Shown here piece by piece: positions 1 to 7,389 of a DNA stretch of 32,036 nucleotides. The stretch lies in the NCBI RefSeq assembly GCF_030247655.1, contig NZ_JAOTRZ010000015.1, positions 1-32,036 of the forward strand, given 5' to 3'. The stretch is from Trichlorobacter sp. (GTDB lineage: Bacteria > Desulfobacterota > Desulfuromonadia > Geobacterales > Pseudopelobacteraceae). The notes beneath the pieces are model-generated. The model did no database searches. It had not been told where the DNA came from and saw nothing but the letters and a program-made list of their open reading frames with translations. A program made the translations under genes and the position numbers. The stretch's first letter is position 1; the number at the start of each line of letters is the position of its first letter.

Positions 1-287
1 GGCTTGAGCCATTCATTGTGAATATCTATGATGGTCAGGAACTTCGGTATCTTAAGGTCAAAGTTGAGCTTGAGATGTCAAATCCTGCGGTTAAGCCGGA
101 GTTGGAAGGGCGGCTTGCAGCTATTCGCGATGCCATCCTGGTGGTGCTGACCACAAAGACTTTGCAGGAGATCCAGGATGCGCAGGGAAAAAACCAACTG
201 AGAGAAGAAATTCTGACCGCCATCAGCAAGATTGTTGCTCAAGGCAAGGTTAGCAAGGTTTATTTTACTGACTTTGTTGTCCAGTAG
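1..287 (+). CDS. fliL: FliL, flagellar basal-body-associated protein (3' end only)
   Basis: This is the C-terminal part of FliL, a single-pass inner-membrane protein around the MS ring and stator that supports torque and stator stability. The reading frame is open to the window edge (first full codon at 3), so the start and membrane helix lie upstream. The visible part starts LEPFIVN, a typical FliL motif, followed by a YLKVKVELEM strand. It ends with a helix and the KVYFTDFVVQ tail usual for the family. An internal GTG at 18 lies within the conserved domain and is not the real start. The gene is 17 bases upstream of fliM, in the usual fliL-fliM order. Identification rests on the terminal motif, size of the remaining domain and context. 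Confidence 0.88.
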   Translation, partial: LEPFIVNIYDGQELRYLKVKVELEMSNPAVKPELEGRLAAIRDAILVVLTTKTLQEIQDAQGKNQLREEILTAISKIVAQGKVSKVYFTDFVVQ

Positions 288-304
288 CTGATCGGGGACG
301 TCGG

Positions 305-1306
305 GTGGCCATGGAGAAAATACTTACCAAAGCCGAGATTGAGGCCCTGCTGAATGCGGTTTTTGACGGACGGATTGAACCTGAAAAGGAGCTTTCAAAG
401 TCTGAAGGTACCGCAGTAAGCTATGACCTCTTTAATACAGAGGCGTATCGTGGTTTTGTTCCTAACCTTGATATCGTCTATGACGGCTTTATCCGATTTA
501 ACCGCATTACCCTTTCAAATCGTCTTCGTAAAGTAGTTGAGATCAAGAAGGTCGGCGCACGTTCCTATAAATTCGATGATTTTTTGCAGACCCTGCCGTC
601 GCCGGTCTGTATGGCAATCTTTAAGCTGGATCCTCTGAAAGGGGCAGCCCTGATAGCCATGGACAGCGCCCTGGCGTTTGCCATTGTTGACAGCGTGCTG
701 GGAGGTACCAGCCGTACTGCATTGGCTTTGAATCGCCTTTTCACCACACTGGAATTGAGATTGGTTGAAATGGTGCTGGCCGATGTTATGGCAGATCTTG
801 AAAAGGCATGGGCCCCGCTGTATCCGGCAAAATTAAGTATTTTGCGGATGGAGATGAACCCCCGACTGGTGACTATTGTTCCGCCTGAGTATCAGGTGGT
901 TACCATGACGGTAAAGGTGCATATAGAAGAAAACGTTGGCACGATGATCTTTGTTGTGCCGATTATGACCATTGAGCCGATTCGGGACAAGCTTAAGGAG
1001 GGGATGCAGTTTGACCTGATGGCGATCGATCCGCAGTGGTCGCATCGTCTTTCATCGGAAATCCTTGATGCGCCGATGGAGCTTGCGGTTGAATTGGGTA
1101 ATTCAAACATCTCGCTGCGAGAACTTTTAGATCTTGAAGTCGGTGACACTATTATGCTGGACAAGCCTTGTACCAGCGAACTTCTGGTGAAGGTTGAAGG
1201 GGTGCCGAAATATCAGGGGATACCAGGCATACGGCATGGTAATAAAGCAATGCAGATAAGCGATATTATTTCCAATAAGGGGAATTCTCGTGAACGACAA
1301 GCCTGA
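305..1306 (+). CDS. fliM: FliM, flagellar motor switch protein
   Basis: FliM is the middle component of the C ring. It binds phospho-CheY and links FliG to FliN for rotation switching. The protein is 333 residues, normal for the family. The N-terminus carries the CheY-binding peptide (ILTKAEIEALL), then the CheC-like middle domain, then a C-terminal SpoA domain that packs with FliN. The start is uncertain: GTG at 305 has a GGGGA about 6 bases upstream, while ATG at 311 gives MEKIL, closer to the family start. The middle-domain motif usually written GGxG reads GGTS here (around residues 143-146). The 3' end overlaps fliN by 17 bases, implying translational coupling. Confidence 0.95.
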   Translation: MAMEKILTKAEIEALLNAVFDGRIEPEKELSKSEGTAVSYDLFNTEAYRGFVPNLDIVYDGFIRFNRITLSNRLRKVVEIKKVGARSYKFDDFLQTLPSPVCMAIFKLDPLKGAALIAMDSALAFAIVDSVLGGTSRTALALNRLFTTLELRLVEMVLADVMADLEKAWAPLYPAKLSILRMEMNPRLVTIVPPEYQVVTMTVKVHIEENVGTMIFVVPIMTIEPIRDKLKEGMQFDLMAIDPQWSHRLSSEILDAPMELAVELGNSNISLRELLDLEVGDTIMLDKPCTSELLVKVEGVPKYQGIPGIRHGNKAMQISDIISNKGNSRERQA

Positions 1307-1589
1307 TGCCGCAGAGACAGAGCAGGAACGAAAAAATCTGGAATTCATACTTGATATCCCGCTTCAGGTTACGGTGGAACTGGGTCGGACCAAGCTGCTG
1401 GTCAAAGATATTCTGCAACTGAACCAGGGGGCAGTTGTTGAGTTAACCAAACTTGCCGGTGAGCCGTTGGATATCTTCGTAAACTCAAAGCTGGTAGCAC
1501 GTGGTGAAGCAGTGGTGGTGAATGAAAAATTCGGTGTTCGCCTCGTTGATATTGTCAGTCCAAATGAACGGGTGGAGAAAATTTTGTGA
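1290..1589 (+). CDS. fliN: FliN, flagellar motor switch protein
   Basis: FliN forms the base of the C ring and helps dock export substrates. It is a 99-residue protein with a short charged N-terminus followed by one SpoA domain: IPLQVTVELGRTKL, then the DILQLNQGAVVEL loop and the GEAVVVNEKFGVRL strand typical of FliN. It starts with GTG at 1290 with AAGGGGA about 5 bases upstream, inside the end of fliM. The last 4 bases overlap the start of fliO. It lacks the long N-terminal extension of FliY-type proteins, so FliN is the better name. Confidence 0.95.
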   Translation: MNDKPDAAETEQERKNLEFILDIPLQVTVELGRTKLLVKDILQLNQGAVVELTKLAGEPLDIFVNSKLVARGEAVVVNEKFGVRLVDIVSPNERVEKIL

Positions 1590-2020
1590 CCAGGCTGTCT
1601 GCCCTGCTGTATCTGTTTCTGGTTGGATTGATCCCGGACTGGGCGCACGGTGCTGGAGGTCCGACAAAGAGTGGAGATTTTAGTTTTCTGTCTAGTTTCC
1701 TCCAGATGATCGCAGCGCTGATATTGGTTGTCGGTCTGATTTTACTTACCTATTACCTGTCTACCCGCCTGATGCGTAAGATCCCTGCACTGCAGCCGGG
1801 GAACCAACATATACGGGTGCTTGAGGTCCGGGCCATGGGGCCGCGCAAGGCGCTGATTCTGGTTGAGGTGGCAGGAGAGTACCTTTTGCTTGCAAGTAGT
1901 GGAGAACAACTGAGTCTCATCAAGCAGGTGCCGCTTCTGGAAGAGATTGAAGTGGTTGACGAGCCCAATGATCGTGCATCATTTTTTGCTGTGCTGAAGC
2001 GGGCAGTGTCACGCACCTGA
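1586..2020 (+). CDS. fliO: FliO, flagellar export gate assembly protein
   Basis: FliO is a small, poorly conserved membrane protein that helps assemble the FliP ring of the flagellar type III export gate. The 144-residue product has a signal-like hydrophobic N-terminus, a short periplasmic stretch, one strong membrane helix (about residues 34-56) and a cytoplasmic domain with the RVLEVRAMGPRKALILVEV strand pattern seen in FliO/FliZ proteins. It starts with GTG at 1586, overlapping fliN by 4 bases, with GGAG about 8 bases before it. The call relies strongly on position between fliN and fliP and on topology, because sequence conservation in the family is low. Confidence 0.88.
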   Translation: MTRLSALLYLFLVGLIPDWAHGAGGPTKSGDFSFLSSFLQMIAALILVVGLILLTYYLSTRLMRKIPALQPGNQHIRVLEVRAMGPRKALILVEVAGEYLLLASSGEQLSLIKQVPLLEEIEVVDEPNDRASFFAVLKRAVSRT

Positions 2021-2048
2021 GGGCACTAGCTCTCAAGCCGGGAATATC

Positions 2049-2819
2049 ATGACCAGTTTTATTAAAAAGCGTATTGGGTTGATTATCTGCCTGCTGACAG
2101 TAGCTATCACAAGTAGCGCTGTTTTTGTCGCTGCTGCTCCGGTTCCGTTGCCATCACTGAACATTGGTGTCGGTACAGCCTCAAAACCTGCCGAAGTGGC
2201 CACCACAATCCAGATTTTTCTGCTGCTTACGGTGCTGTCTCTGGCTCCCAGTCTGTTAATTATGACCACTTCGTTCACCCGGATCGTGGTTGTGCTTTCT
2301 TTTCTTCGAACCGCCCTGGGTACCCAGCAGGCCCCGTCGAACCAGATAATTCTTGCTTTGTCCCTGTTTTTAACCTTCTTTATTATGACCCCGGTCTGGC
2401 AACAGATAAATCAAAACGCCTATCAGCCGTTCAAGGCAGGGGCCATTTCACAGGAACAGGCTTTTGAAAGGGCGGTTCAGCCGGTACGGAAGTTTATGCT
2501 TTCTCAAACCCGTGAAAAAGATCTGGCCCTGTTTGTCAGTCTTTCCAAGCAGGCCCGTCCCAAAAATGCTGATGATATCCCGACACTTACCATTGTGCCT
2601 GCCTTTATGATTTCAGAGTTGCGTACCGCCTTTCAGATCGGTTTTCTGATTTATATCCCTTTTATTGTGGTGGATATGGTGGTTGCTTCAGTCTTGATGT
2701 CAATGGGTATGATGATGCTGCCGCCGGTTATGATTTCTCTGCCATTTAAAATTCTGTTGTTTGTGCTGGTGGATGGGTGGGGGTTGGTTATCAGCTCTCT
2801 GGTCAAGAGCTTTGGTTAG
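2049..2819 (+). CDS. fliP: FliP, flagellar type III export gate protein
   Basis: FliP forms, with FliQ and FliR, the export channel of the flagellar type III secretion gate in the inner membrane. The protein is 256 residues. It begins with a cleavable signal peptide (hydrophobic to about residue 30, ending near VAAAP). The family signature SFTRIVVVLSFLRTALG follows at about residues 75-91, then a periplasmic loop and two closely spaced C-terminal helices rich in Met and Pro (MSMGMMMLPPVMISLP). It starts at ATG 2049, 28 bases after fliO, and is followed by fliQ 12 bases later. Confidence 0.97.
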   Translation: MTSFIKKRIGLIICLLTVAITSSAVFVAAAPVPLPSLNIGVGTASKPAEVATTIQIFLLLTVLSLAPSLLIMTTSFTRIVVVLSFLRTALGTQQAPSNQIILALSLFLTFFIMTPVWQQINQNAYQPFKAGAISQEQAFERAVQPVRKFMLSQTREKDLALFVSLSKQARPKNADDIPTLTIVPAFMISELRTAFQIGFLIYIPFIVVDMVVASVLMSMGMMMLPPVMISLPFKILLFVLVDGWGLVISSLVKSFG

Positions 2820-2831
2820 AAAGGATATGCC

Positions 2832-3101
2832 ATGACCCCAGAACTGGTCGTACAACTGGCACGTAGAAGTTTTGAGGCTACCTTGTTACTGGCTGCACCG
2901 TTGCTGCTGTTCAGCCTGGTGGTGGGACTTGCCATCAGCGTCTTTCAGGCAGTTACCTCCATCAATGAAGCTACTTTGGCCTTTGCCCCCAAGATTGTTG
3001 CGGTCATGGTGGCTATTATCATCTTTTTTCCCTGGATGATGAGCTATATGAGTGACTTCACCCGTGAAATCTATGCCTTGATAGCTGTAATGCGGCGCTA
3101 G
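2832..3101 (+). CDS. fliQ: FliQ, flagellar type III export gate protein
   Basis: FliQ wraps around the FliP/FliR channel of the export gate. At 89 residues it has the exact family size and consists of two membrane helices around the conserved loop VFQAVTSINEATLAFAPKI. It starts at ATG 2832 with AAGGA about 8 bases upstream, directly after fliP and 6 bases before fliR, the canonical PQR order. Confidence 0.97.
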   Translation: MTPELVVQLARRSFEATLLLAAPLLLFSLVVGLAISVFQAVTSINEATLAFAPKIVAVMVAIIIFFPWMMSYMSDFTREIYALIAVMRR

Positions 3102-3107
3102 CTTAGT

Positions 3108-3905
3108 ATGTTTCCTTTTGTCTCTCCCCTGCCAGGACAGTCGGATGTCTTTCTGTTTGCACTGGTTCTGTGCAGGATTGGTGGCCTGTTTGCCGCTTTG
3201 CCTCTGTTCGGGGGGCGTCGCCTGCCAGCCCGTATCAAGATTGTTGTTGTTCTCTCCGTCACGCTGGTCTGTTTTCCAATACTTAAAATAGTCCCTCCAC
3301 CTATTCCTGGCGATGCTTTTACGCTCGGACTGTTGGTTATGCGTGAAATGCTGATCGGTCTTACGCTGGCCTTCATTACCCAGATTATTTTTGCAGCTGT
3401 TGAGTTTAGTGGTCAGATTATCGGTCTTCAAATGGGGTTCAGTATCTCCTCTGTTATTGATCCATCCATGGGTAATCAGATGCAGATCATGTCGGTTATG
3501 CAGAGTCTGCTGGCAACCCTGTTTTTTCTTTCCCTCAACATTCACCATGTATTTATCCACGCGATTGTAGACAGCTTTACCGTCATACCGCTGGGGGGCT
3601 GGACGATGAGTGAATCTCTGATTCATTTTCTGGTAAATGCTACTTCTAATGTCTTCATTTTGGGAATCAGACTGGCTGCGCCGGTGATGGTTACACTGCT
3701 TTTAACCAGCGTGGTGCTTGGTATCATGGCTCGAGCCTTTCCCCAGATGAACGTCTTTATGGTCAGCTTTCCGCTTAATATCGGGCTCGGTTTTATGGTG
3801 TTGGGGATGACTCTCCTGCTCTTTTTTCATGTTTTGGAGCTATCGTTTGGTAATCTGGCTGAACAGGTGACAACGGTCTTCAGACTGCTTGCAAAGGGGG
3901 GATGA
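3108..3905 (+). CDS. fliR: FliR, flagellar type III export gate protein
   Basis: FliR is the single-copy subunit that closes the FliP/FliQ export channel and contacts FlhB. The 265-residue protein is almost entirely hydrophobic with about six membrane helices. It carries the family pattern FALVLCRIGGLFAALPLFG near the N-terminus and AFPQMNVFMVSFPLNIGLG in the C-terminal third. ATG at 3108 has no obvious ribosome site and probably depends on coupling to fliQ 6 bases upstream. The TGA stop (3903-3905) is followed by one codon and then the CTG-begun N-terminus of FlhB in the same frame. A single stop codon therefore separates the two proteins. Confidence 0.96.
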   Translation: MFPFVSPLPGQSDVFLFALVLCRIGGLFAALPLFGGRRLPARIKIVVVLSVTLVCFPILKIVPPPIPGDAFTLGLLVMREMLIGLTLAFITQIIFAAVEFSGQIIGLQMGFSISSVIDPSMGNQMQIMSVMQSLLATLFFLSLNIHHVFIHAIVDSFTVIPLGGWTMSESLIHFLVNATSNVFILGIRLAAPVMVTLLLTSVVLGIMARAFPQMNVFMVSFPLNIGLGFMVLGMTLLLFFHVLELSFGNLAEQVTTVFRLLAKGG

Positions 3906-3908
3906 TTC

Positions 3909-4982
3909 CTGGCAGAAGACGACGACAAACACTCTAAAACAGAGCAACCGACAAGTCGAAAACTAGAGAAAGCCAGAGAAAAGGGGGCGCCACCTTCTTC
4001 TCAGATGCTTAACCAGAGTCTTACGCTATTGGCAGGTATTATTGCCCTGTATCTGCTGGGCGGTTACTTGATGAACGGACTGAAAAGTACGACAGTTATG
4101 GTTTACTCCGAGATTGGCAGCTTTGAGCTGACGGAGCGAAATGTCTATACCATGCTGCTACGCATCTTTGGTGTGATCATTATGCTGCTTGCGCCGATTG
4201 TTCTGGCCATTATGACTACCGGTGTTTTAGCGCACATTGTTCAGGATAAGGGGCAGCTGGATTTTAAGTTTGAAAGGGTCACCTTTAATTTCAGCAAGTT
4301 GAACTTTATTTCCGGCTTCAAAAGAATCTTTAATCAAGAAGCTCTGGTGGAAATTTTTAAGTCATTGATCAAGATATTTGTGATCGGCTGGATTGGTTAC
4401 CAGGTGCTGCGGGACGAATTGCAGAATATCAGCTTGTTGGCAGAGTCAGATGTAAACGGAATTCTGGCCTATACCGGTCATGTTGCGTTCAAGATAGTCA
4501 CCCATACCTGTGGTATCATGATTGTCATTTCTATTTTTGACATGTTGTATGTCAAGTGGCGTTATACTGAAAATCTCAAGATGACCAAGCAGGAGGTCAA
4601 GGACGAGCACAAGGAACAGGACGGTAACCCTGAAGTCAAGGGAAAGATCAAGAGGATGCAGTTCCAGTCAGCTCGGAGAAGATTGACCAAGATCATCCCC
4701 ACTGCAGATGTTGTTATTACCAACCCGACACACTTTGCCGTGGCATTGAAGTATGATCGCAGCAGAATGGTTGCGCCAATGGTGATTGCAAAAGGTATGG
4801 ATGAGATGGCACTTGCAATCAAGGAAATGGCCCGTGAAAACAAGGTAACGCTGGTTGAGAACCGATTTCTTGCTCGAGAACTCTATGACCAGGTGGCCGA
4901 GAATCAGGAAATTCCTGAGTCACTCTATGCGGCTGTTGCTGAGGTCTTGGCCTATGTCTATCGACTCAAAGGGGCTATGTAG
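3909..4982 (+). CDS. flhB: FlhB, export gate substrate-specificity switch, CTG start
   Basis: FlhB is the export-gate protein that switches the secretion system from rod/hook to filament substrates after self-cleavage. The C-terminal cytoplasmic domain has the cleavage motif NPTH at about residues 272-275, after four membrane helices. The first in-frame ATG (4005) would remove the conserved cytoplasmic N-terminus. Translating upstream gives (M)AEDDDKHSKTEQPTSRKLE, an almost perfect FlhB start. The only usable initiator there is CTG at 3909, with a run of six G (3896-3901) about 7 bases before it. The resulting length is 357 residues, normal for FlhB. No ATG, GTG or TTG exists in frame between the fliR stop and 4005. 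The gene is the last in block 1, followed by a terminator. Confidence 0.93.
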   Translation: MAEDDDKHSKTEQPTSRKLEKAREKGAPPSSQMLNQSLTLLAGIIALYLLGGYLMNGLKSTTVMVYSEIGSFELTERNVYTMLLRIFGVIIMLLAPIVLAIMTTGVLAHIVQDKGQLDFKFERVTFNFSKLNFISGFKRIFNQEALVEIFKSLIKIFVIGWIGYQVLRDELQNISLLAESDVNGILAYTGHVAFKIVTHTCGIMIVISIFDMLYVKWRYTENLKMTKQEVKDEHKEQDGNPEVKGKIKRMQFQSARRRLTKIIPTADVVITNPTHFAVALKYDRSRMVAPMVIAKGMDEMALAIKEMARENKVTLVENRFLARELYDQVAENQEIPESLYAAVAEVLAYVYRLKGAM

Positions 4983-5092
4983 TCTCTGGGCGTATATCTG
5001 ACAAGTTGCTTACGGCCAGATTTTAACCGGTTGCTGCCTGTTGGTGGTTTGACGGCCGCTTAATGACAAGAAAACGTAGTGAGTCATAATTC

Positions 5093-5129
5093 AGTCAAAG
5101 TCAATATTATGACTTTGACTATTTTTTTT
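5093..5129 (+). terminator. Rho-independent terminator after flhB
   Basis: A perfect 11-base inverted repeat (AGTCAAAGTCA at 5093-5103 and TGACTTTGACT at 5110-5120) with a 6-base loop is followed by A and eight T residues. The stem is AT-rich for a terminator, but the perfect pairing and T run make it convincing. It splits the flagellar cluster into two transcription blocks. Confidence 0.85.
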
Positions 5130-5208
5130 GTGTGGCGAGACGGTAGGGTAACTTGCCGTAATTGCGAATAGGTCTTTGGGGCCTTAGGTGAGGTGTGACC
5201 GAATTTTG

Positions 5209-5237
5209 ACGGCATGAAATCTGCATGCATATGCCGT
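5209..5237 (+). repeat. Inverted repeat in flhA leader
   Basis: ACGGCAT (5209-5215) is the exact reverse complement of ATGCCGT (5231-5237). The 15-base loop contains the palindrome TGCATGCA. It could form an RNA hairpin or be a protein-binding site. The alternative GTG start of flhA (5236) lies inside the distal arm, which argues against that start. The function is unknown. Confidence 0.5.
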
Positions 5238-5298
5238 GGAGTCGTGTCGGCTACTCTCGAGAAAATGGCCATCTGGCCTCAAGGACCTGGTTCAATAT

Positions 5299-7389
5299 AT
5301 GGCAAACGGGACTGCAGCCCAAGCAATTGAGCTGAGCAATTTTAGAAAAAATTCTGACATCTATGTTGCCATCGCCCTAATCGGGGTACTGGCGTTGATG
5401 ATCATTCCTCTGCCTGCCTTTATGCTGGACATCTTTCTGGCGGCTAATATTACCATTGCGCTTGCCATTCTGCTGGTATGCCTGTATACCCGCCACCCCC
5501 TTGATTTTTCTGTGTTCCCCTCTGTTTTGCTGGTCACAACTCTTTTCCGTCTTGCCCTGAATGTCGCAGGAACCCGGCTGATCCTGATGCACGGAGGTGA
5601 AGGGGCAGAAGCAGCAGGTGCCGTGATCAAGGCCTTTGGTTCCTTTGTTGTCGGGGGGAACTATGTGGTTGGAGCGGTCATGTTCCTGATTCTGGTTATC
5701 ATCAACTTTGTGGTTATTACCAAGGGTGCCGGGAGAGTGGCGGAAGTTTCGGCACGTTTTACTCTGGACGCCATGCCAGGAAAGCAGATGGCTATTGATG
5801 CTGATCTCTCTGCCGGTTTTTTGACAGAAAAAGAGGCCAGAAAACGGCGCGAGAAGATTCGACGTGAGTCTGAATTCTATGGTGCCATGGACGGTGCCAG
5901 CAAGTTTGTGCGCGGTGATGCCGTAGCCGGCATCCTGATTATGCTGGTAAATATCTTTGGCGGCCTGATCATCGGCGTCTGGCAACAGGGTTTGGCTCTG
6001 GATGTGGCCTTAACCAATTATACTCTGCTGACCATCGGTGAGGGGTTGGTGGCTCAGATACCGGCGCTAATAATTTCAACAGCCGCAGGTATTATTGTTA
6101 CACGTACAGCCGATGAAAATAACTTCGGTCAGGAAGTTACTGATCAATTTCTTAATTATCCTAAAGCTTTTTACGTTGTTTCCGGTGTTATGTTTCTGTT
6201 CGCCATGATTCCCGGCCTGCCTCATTTTGCCTTTTTGCTTTTGTCGGGAATTTCGTGGCTGGTGGGGCGGATGTCCCGTGAAATGGCTCAGGTGGTTGAA
6301 GAAGAGGCTGCAGCAGCTGAGGCAGCTGGCGAAGAAGAGGCCCAGGACCAGGCCTCTGCCATCCGTCCTCTGGATACCCTTGAACTTGAGGTCGGCTATG
6401 GTCTGGTGCCGATGGTTGATGCCTCTCAGGATGGCGAGCTGTTGGAGCGTATCCGGTCGATCCGCCGTCAGTTTGCCCAGAAGATGGGGTTTGTGGTGCC
6501 GCCAATCCATATTCACGACAACCTGCAGTTGAAGCCGTATGAGTATAACATCTTGATACGCGGCGCCAGGGTGGGGGGTAGTGAGATGACCGGCCAGTAT
6601 CTGGCTATGGATTCCGGTGCGGTGATGGCGCAACTGCCTGGTCCTACGGCTAAGGAACCTGTCTTTGGGTTGCCGGCAGTCTGGATTCGCAGTGAGGATC
6701 GTGAGCAGGCTCAGGTTAATGGTTACACGGTGGTTGACAGTACTACGGTTATTGCCACCCATATCAGTGAGACGATTCGACGTTACGCTCAAGATCTGGT
6801 GGGGCGGCAGGAGATGCAGCAACTGCTTGATAACGTGGCGGCTACCGCGCCGAAGGTGGTTGATGAGCTGATTCCCGGGCAGCTTGGTCTGGGAGTAGTG
6901 CTGAGGGTTGTGAAAAACCTGCTTAAAGAAGGGGTTTCCATCCGCGACCTGCGAACCATTCTGGAAAGTCTGGCTGATTATGCCGGTCTGACCAAAGATC
7001 CCGATGTGCTGACGGAGTTTGTGCGTCAGTCGCTGGGGCGTTTCATCGTAGACCAGTTTAAGATTGATGAGGATGCGCTGTATCTGGTGACTATTGATCG
7101 TGAAGTTGAAGACACCATTGCCGAAGCGATCCAGCCCTCGGACCAGGGCAGTTATCTTGCCATCGAGCCTGGTTCGGCCCAGCAGATAATTGCATCGGTA
7201 CGTGGTATGGTTGACCGTTTTGGTATGTACGGTGCTCAGCCGGTTATCCTGGCCTCTCCCTCAATCAGACGGCATGTCAAAAAGATGATTGAACGTTTTG
7301 TACCCCATGTTGCAGTACTGTCTCATAATGAAATTCCTCAAAATGTCAAAATTCAGTCATTAGGAGTGGTGACCTTCCATGCTGGTTAA
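5299..7389 (+). CDS. flhA: FlhA, flagellar export gate protein
   Basis: FlhA is the largest export-gate protein. Its membrane domain couples export to proton flow and its cytoplasmic ring binds chaperone-substrate complexes, including FlgN-FlgK/FlgL. From ATG 5299 the product is 696 residues, the usual size. It has about eight membrane helices in the N-terminal half, and the FHIPEP-type signature region around MDGASKFVRGDAVAGILI. An acidic and Ala-rich linker (VVEEEAAAAEAAGEEEA) precedes the four-subdomain cytoplasmic part. The frame remains open upstream to a GTG at 5236. The added residues do not resemble FlhA, and that GTG has no ribosome site and lies in a hairpin arm, so 5299 was chosen. 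CAAGGAC about 12 bases upstream is a loosely spaced ribosome site. The 3' end overlaps flhF by 11 bases. Confidence 0.96.
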   Translation: MANGTAAQAIELSNFRKNSDIYVAIALIGVLALMIIPLPAFMLDIFLAANITIALAILLVCLYTRHPLDFSVFPSVLLVTTLFRLALNVAGTRLILMHGGEGAEAAGAVIKAFGSFVVGGNYVVGAVMFLILVIINFVVITKGAGRVAEVSARFTLDAMPGKQMAIDADLSAGFLTEKEARKRREKIRRESEFYGAMDGASKFVRGDAVAGILIMLVNIFGGLIIGVWQQGLALDVALTNYTLLTIGEGLVAQIPALIISTAAGIIVTRTADENNFGQEVTDQFLNYPKAFYVVSGVMFLFAMIPGLPHFAFLLLSGISWLVGRMSREMAQVVEEEAAAAEAAGEEEAQDQASAIRPLDTLELEVGYGLVPMVDASQDGELLERIRSIRRQFAQKMGFVVPPIHIHDNLQLKPYEYNILIRGARVGGSEMTGQYLAMDSGAVMAQLPGPTAKEPVFGLPAVWIRSEDREQAQVNGYTVVDSTTVIATHISETIRRYAQDLVGRQEMQQLLDNVAATAPKVVDELIPGQLGLGVVLRVVKNLLKEGVSIRDLRTILESLADYAGLTKDPDVLTEFVRQSLGRFIVDQFKIDEDALYLVTIDREVEDTIAEAIQPSDQGSYLAIEPGSAQQIIASVRGMVDRFGMYGAQPVILASPSIRRHVKKMIERFVPHVAVLSHNEIPQNVKIQSLGVVTFHAG

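Larger units (their letters stand above)
4983..5298 (+). other. flhB-flhA intergenic region (316 bases) with terminator and long leader
   Basis: No convincing gene is present here. The first half leads to the hairpin terminator at 5093-5129. The second half is an apparent flhA leader of about 170 bases holding an inverted repeat at 5209-5237 and a GC-rich stretch just before the flhA start. I searched by eye for sigma-54 (GG-N10-GC), sigma-28 and sigma-70 promoters and for c-di-GMP riboswitch consensus motifs and found no match good enough to report. Because a terminator precedes flhA, a promoter is expected here. Confidence 0.6.

Noticed and set aside
2886-3626. 246-codon open frame on the - strand over fliQ/fliR
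   Set aside because: It is rich in Gln, Asn, His and Lys, the mirror of hydrophobic membrane-protein codons; no domain, and fliQ/fliR are certain.
5236-5298. GTG start for FlhA giving 21 extra residues
   Set aside because: No ribosome site, codon within a hairpin arm, and the residues are unlike FlhA N-termini; ATG 5299 is preferred.
5130-5298. c-di-GMP (GEMM) riboswitch in the flhA leader
   Set aside because: The conserved GGCAAACC-type core and GNRA tetraloop/receptor elements were looked for by eye and not found.
5377-6822. Two long - strand frames (5377-5985 and 6076-6822) opposite flhA
   Set aside because: Polar antisense shadows of the membrane and cytoplasmic parts of FlhA.
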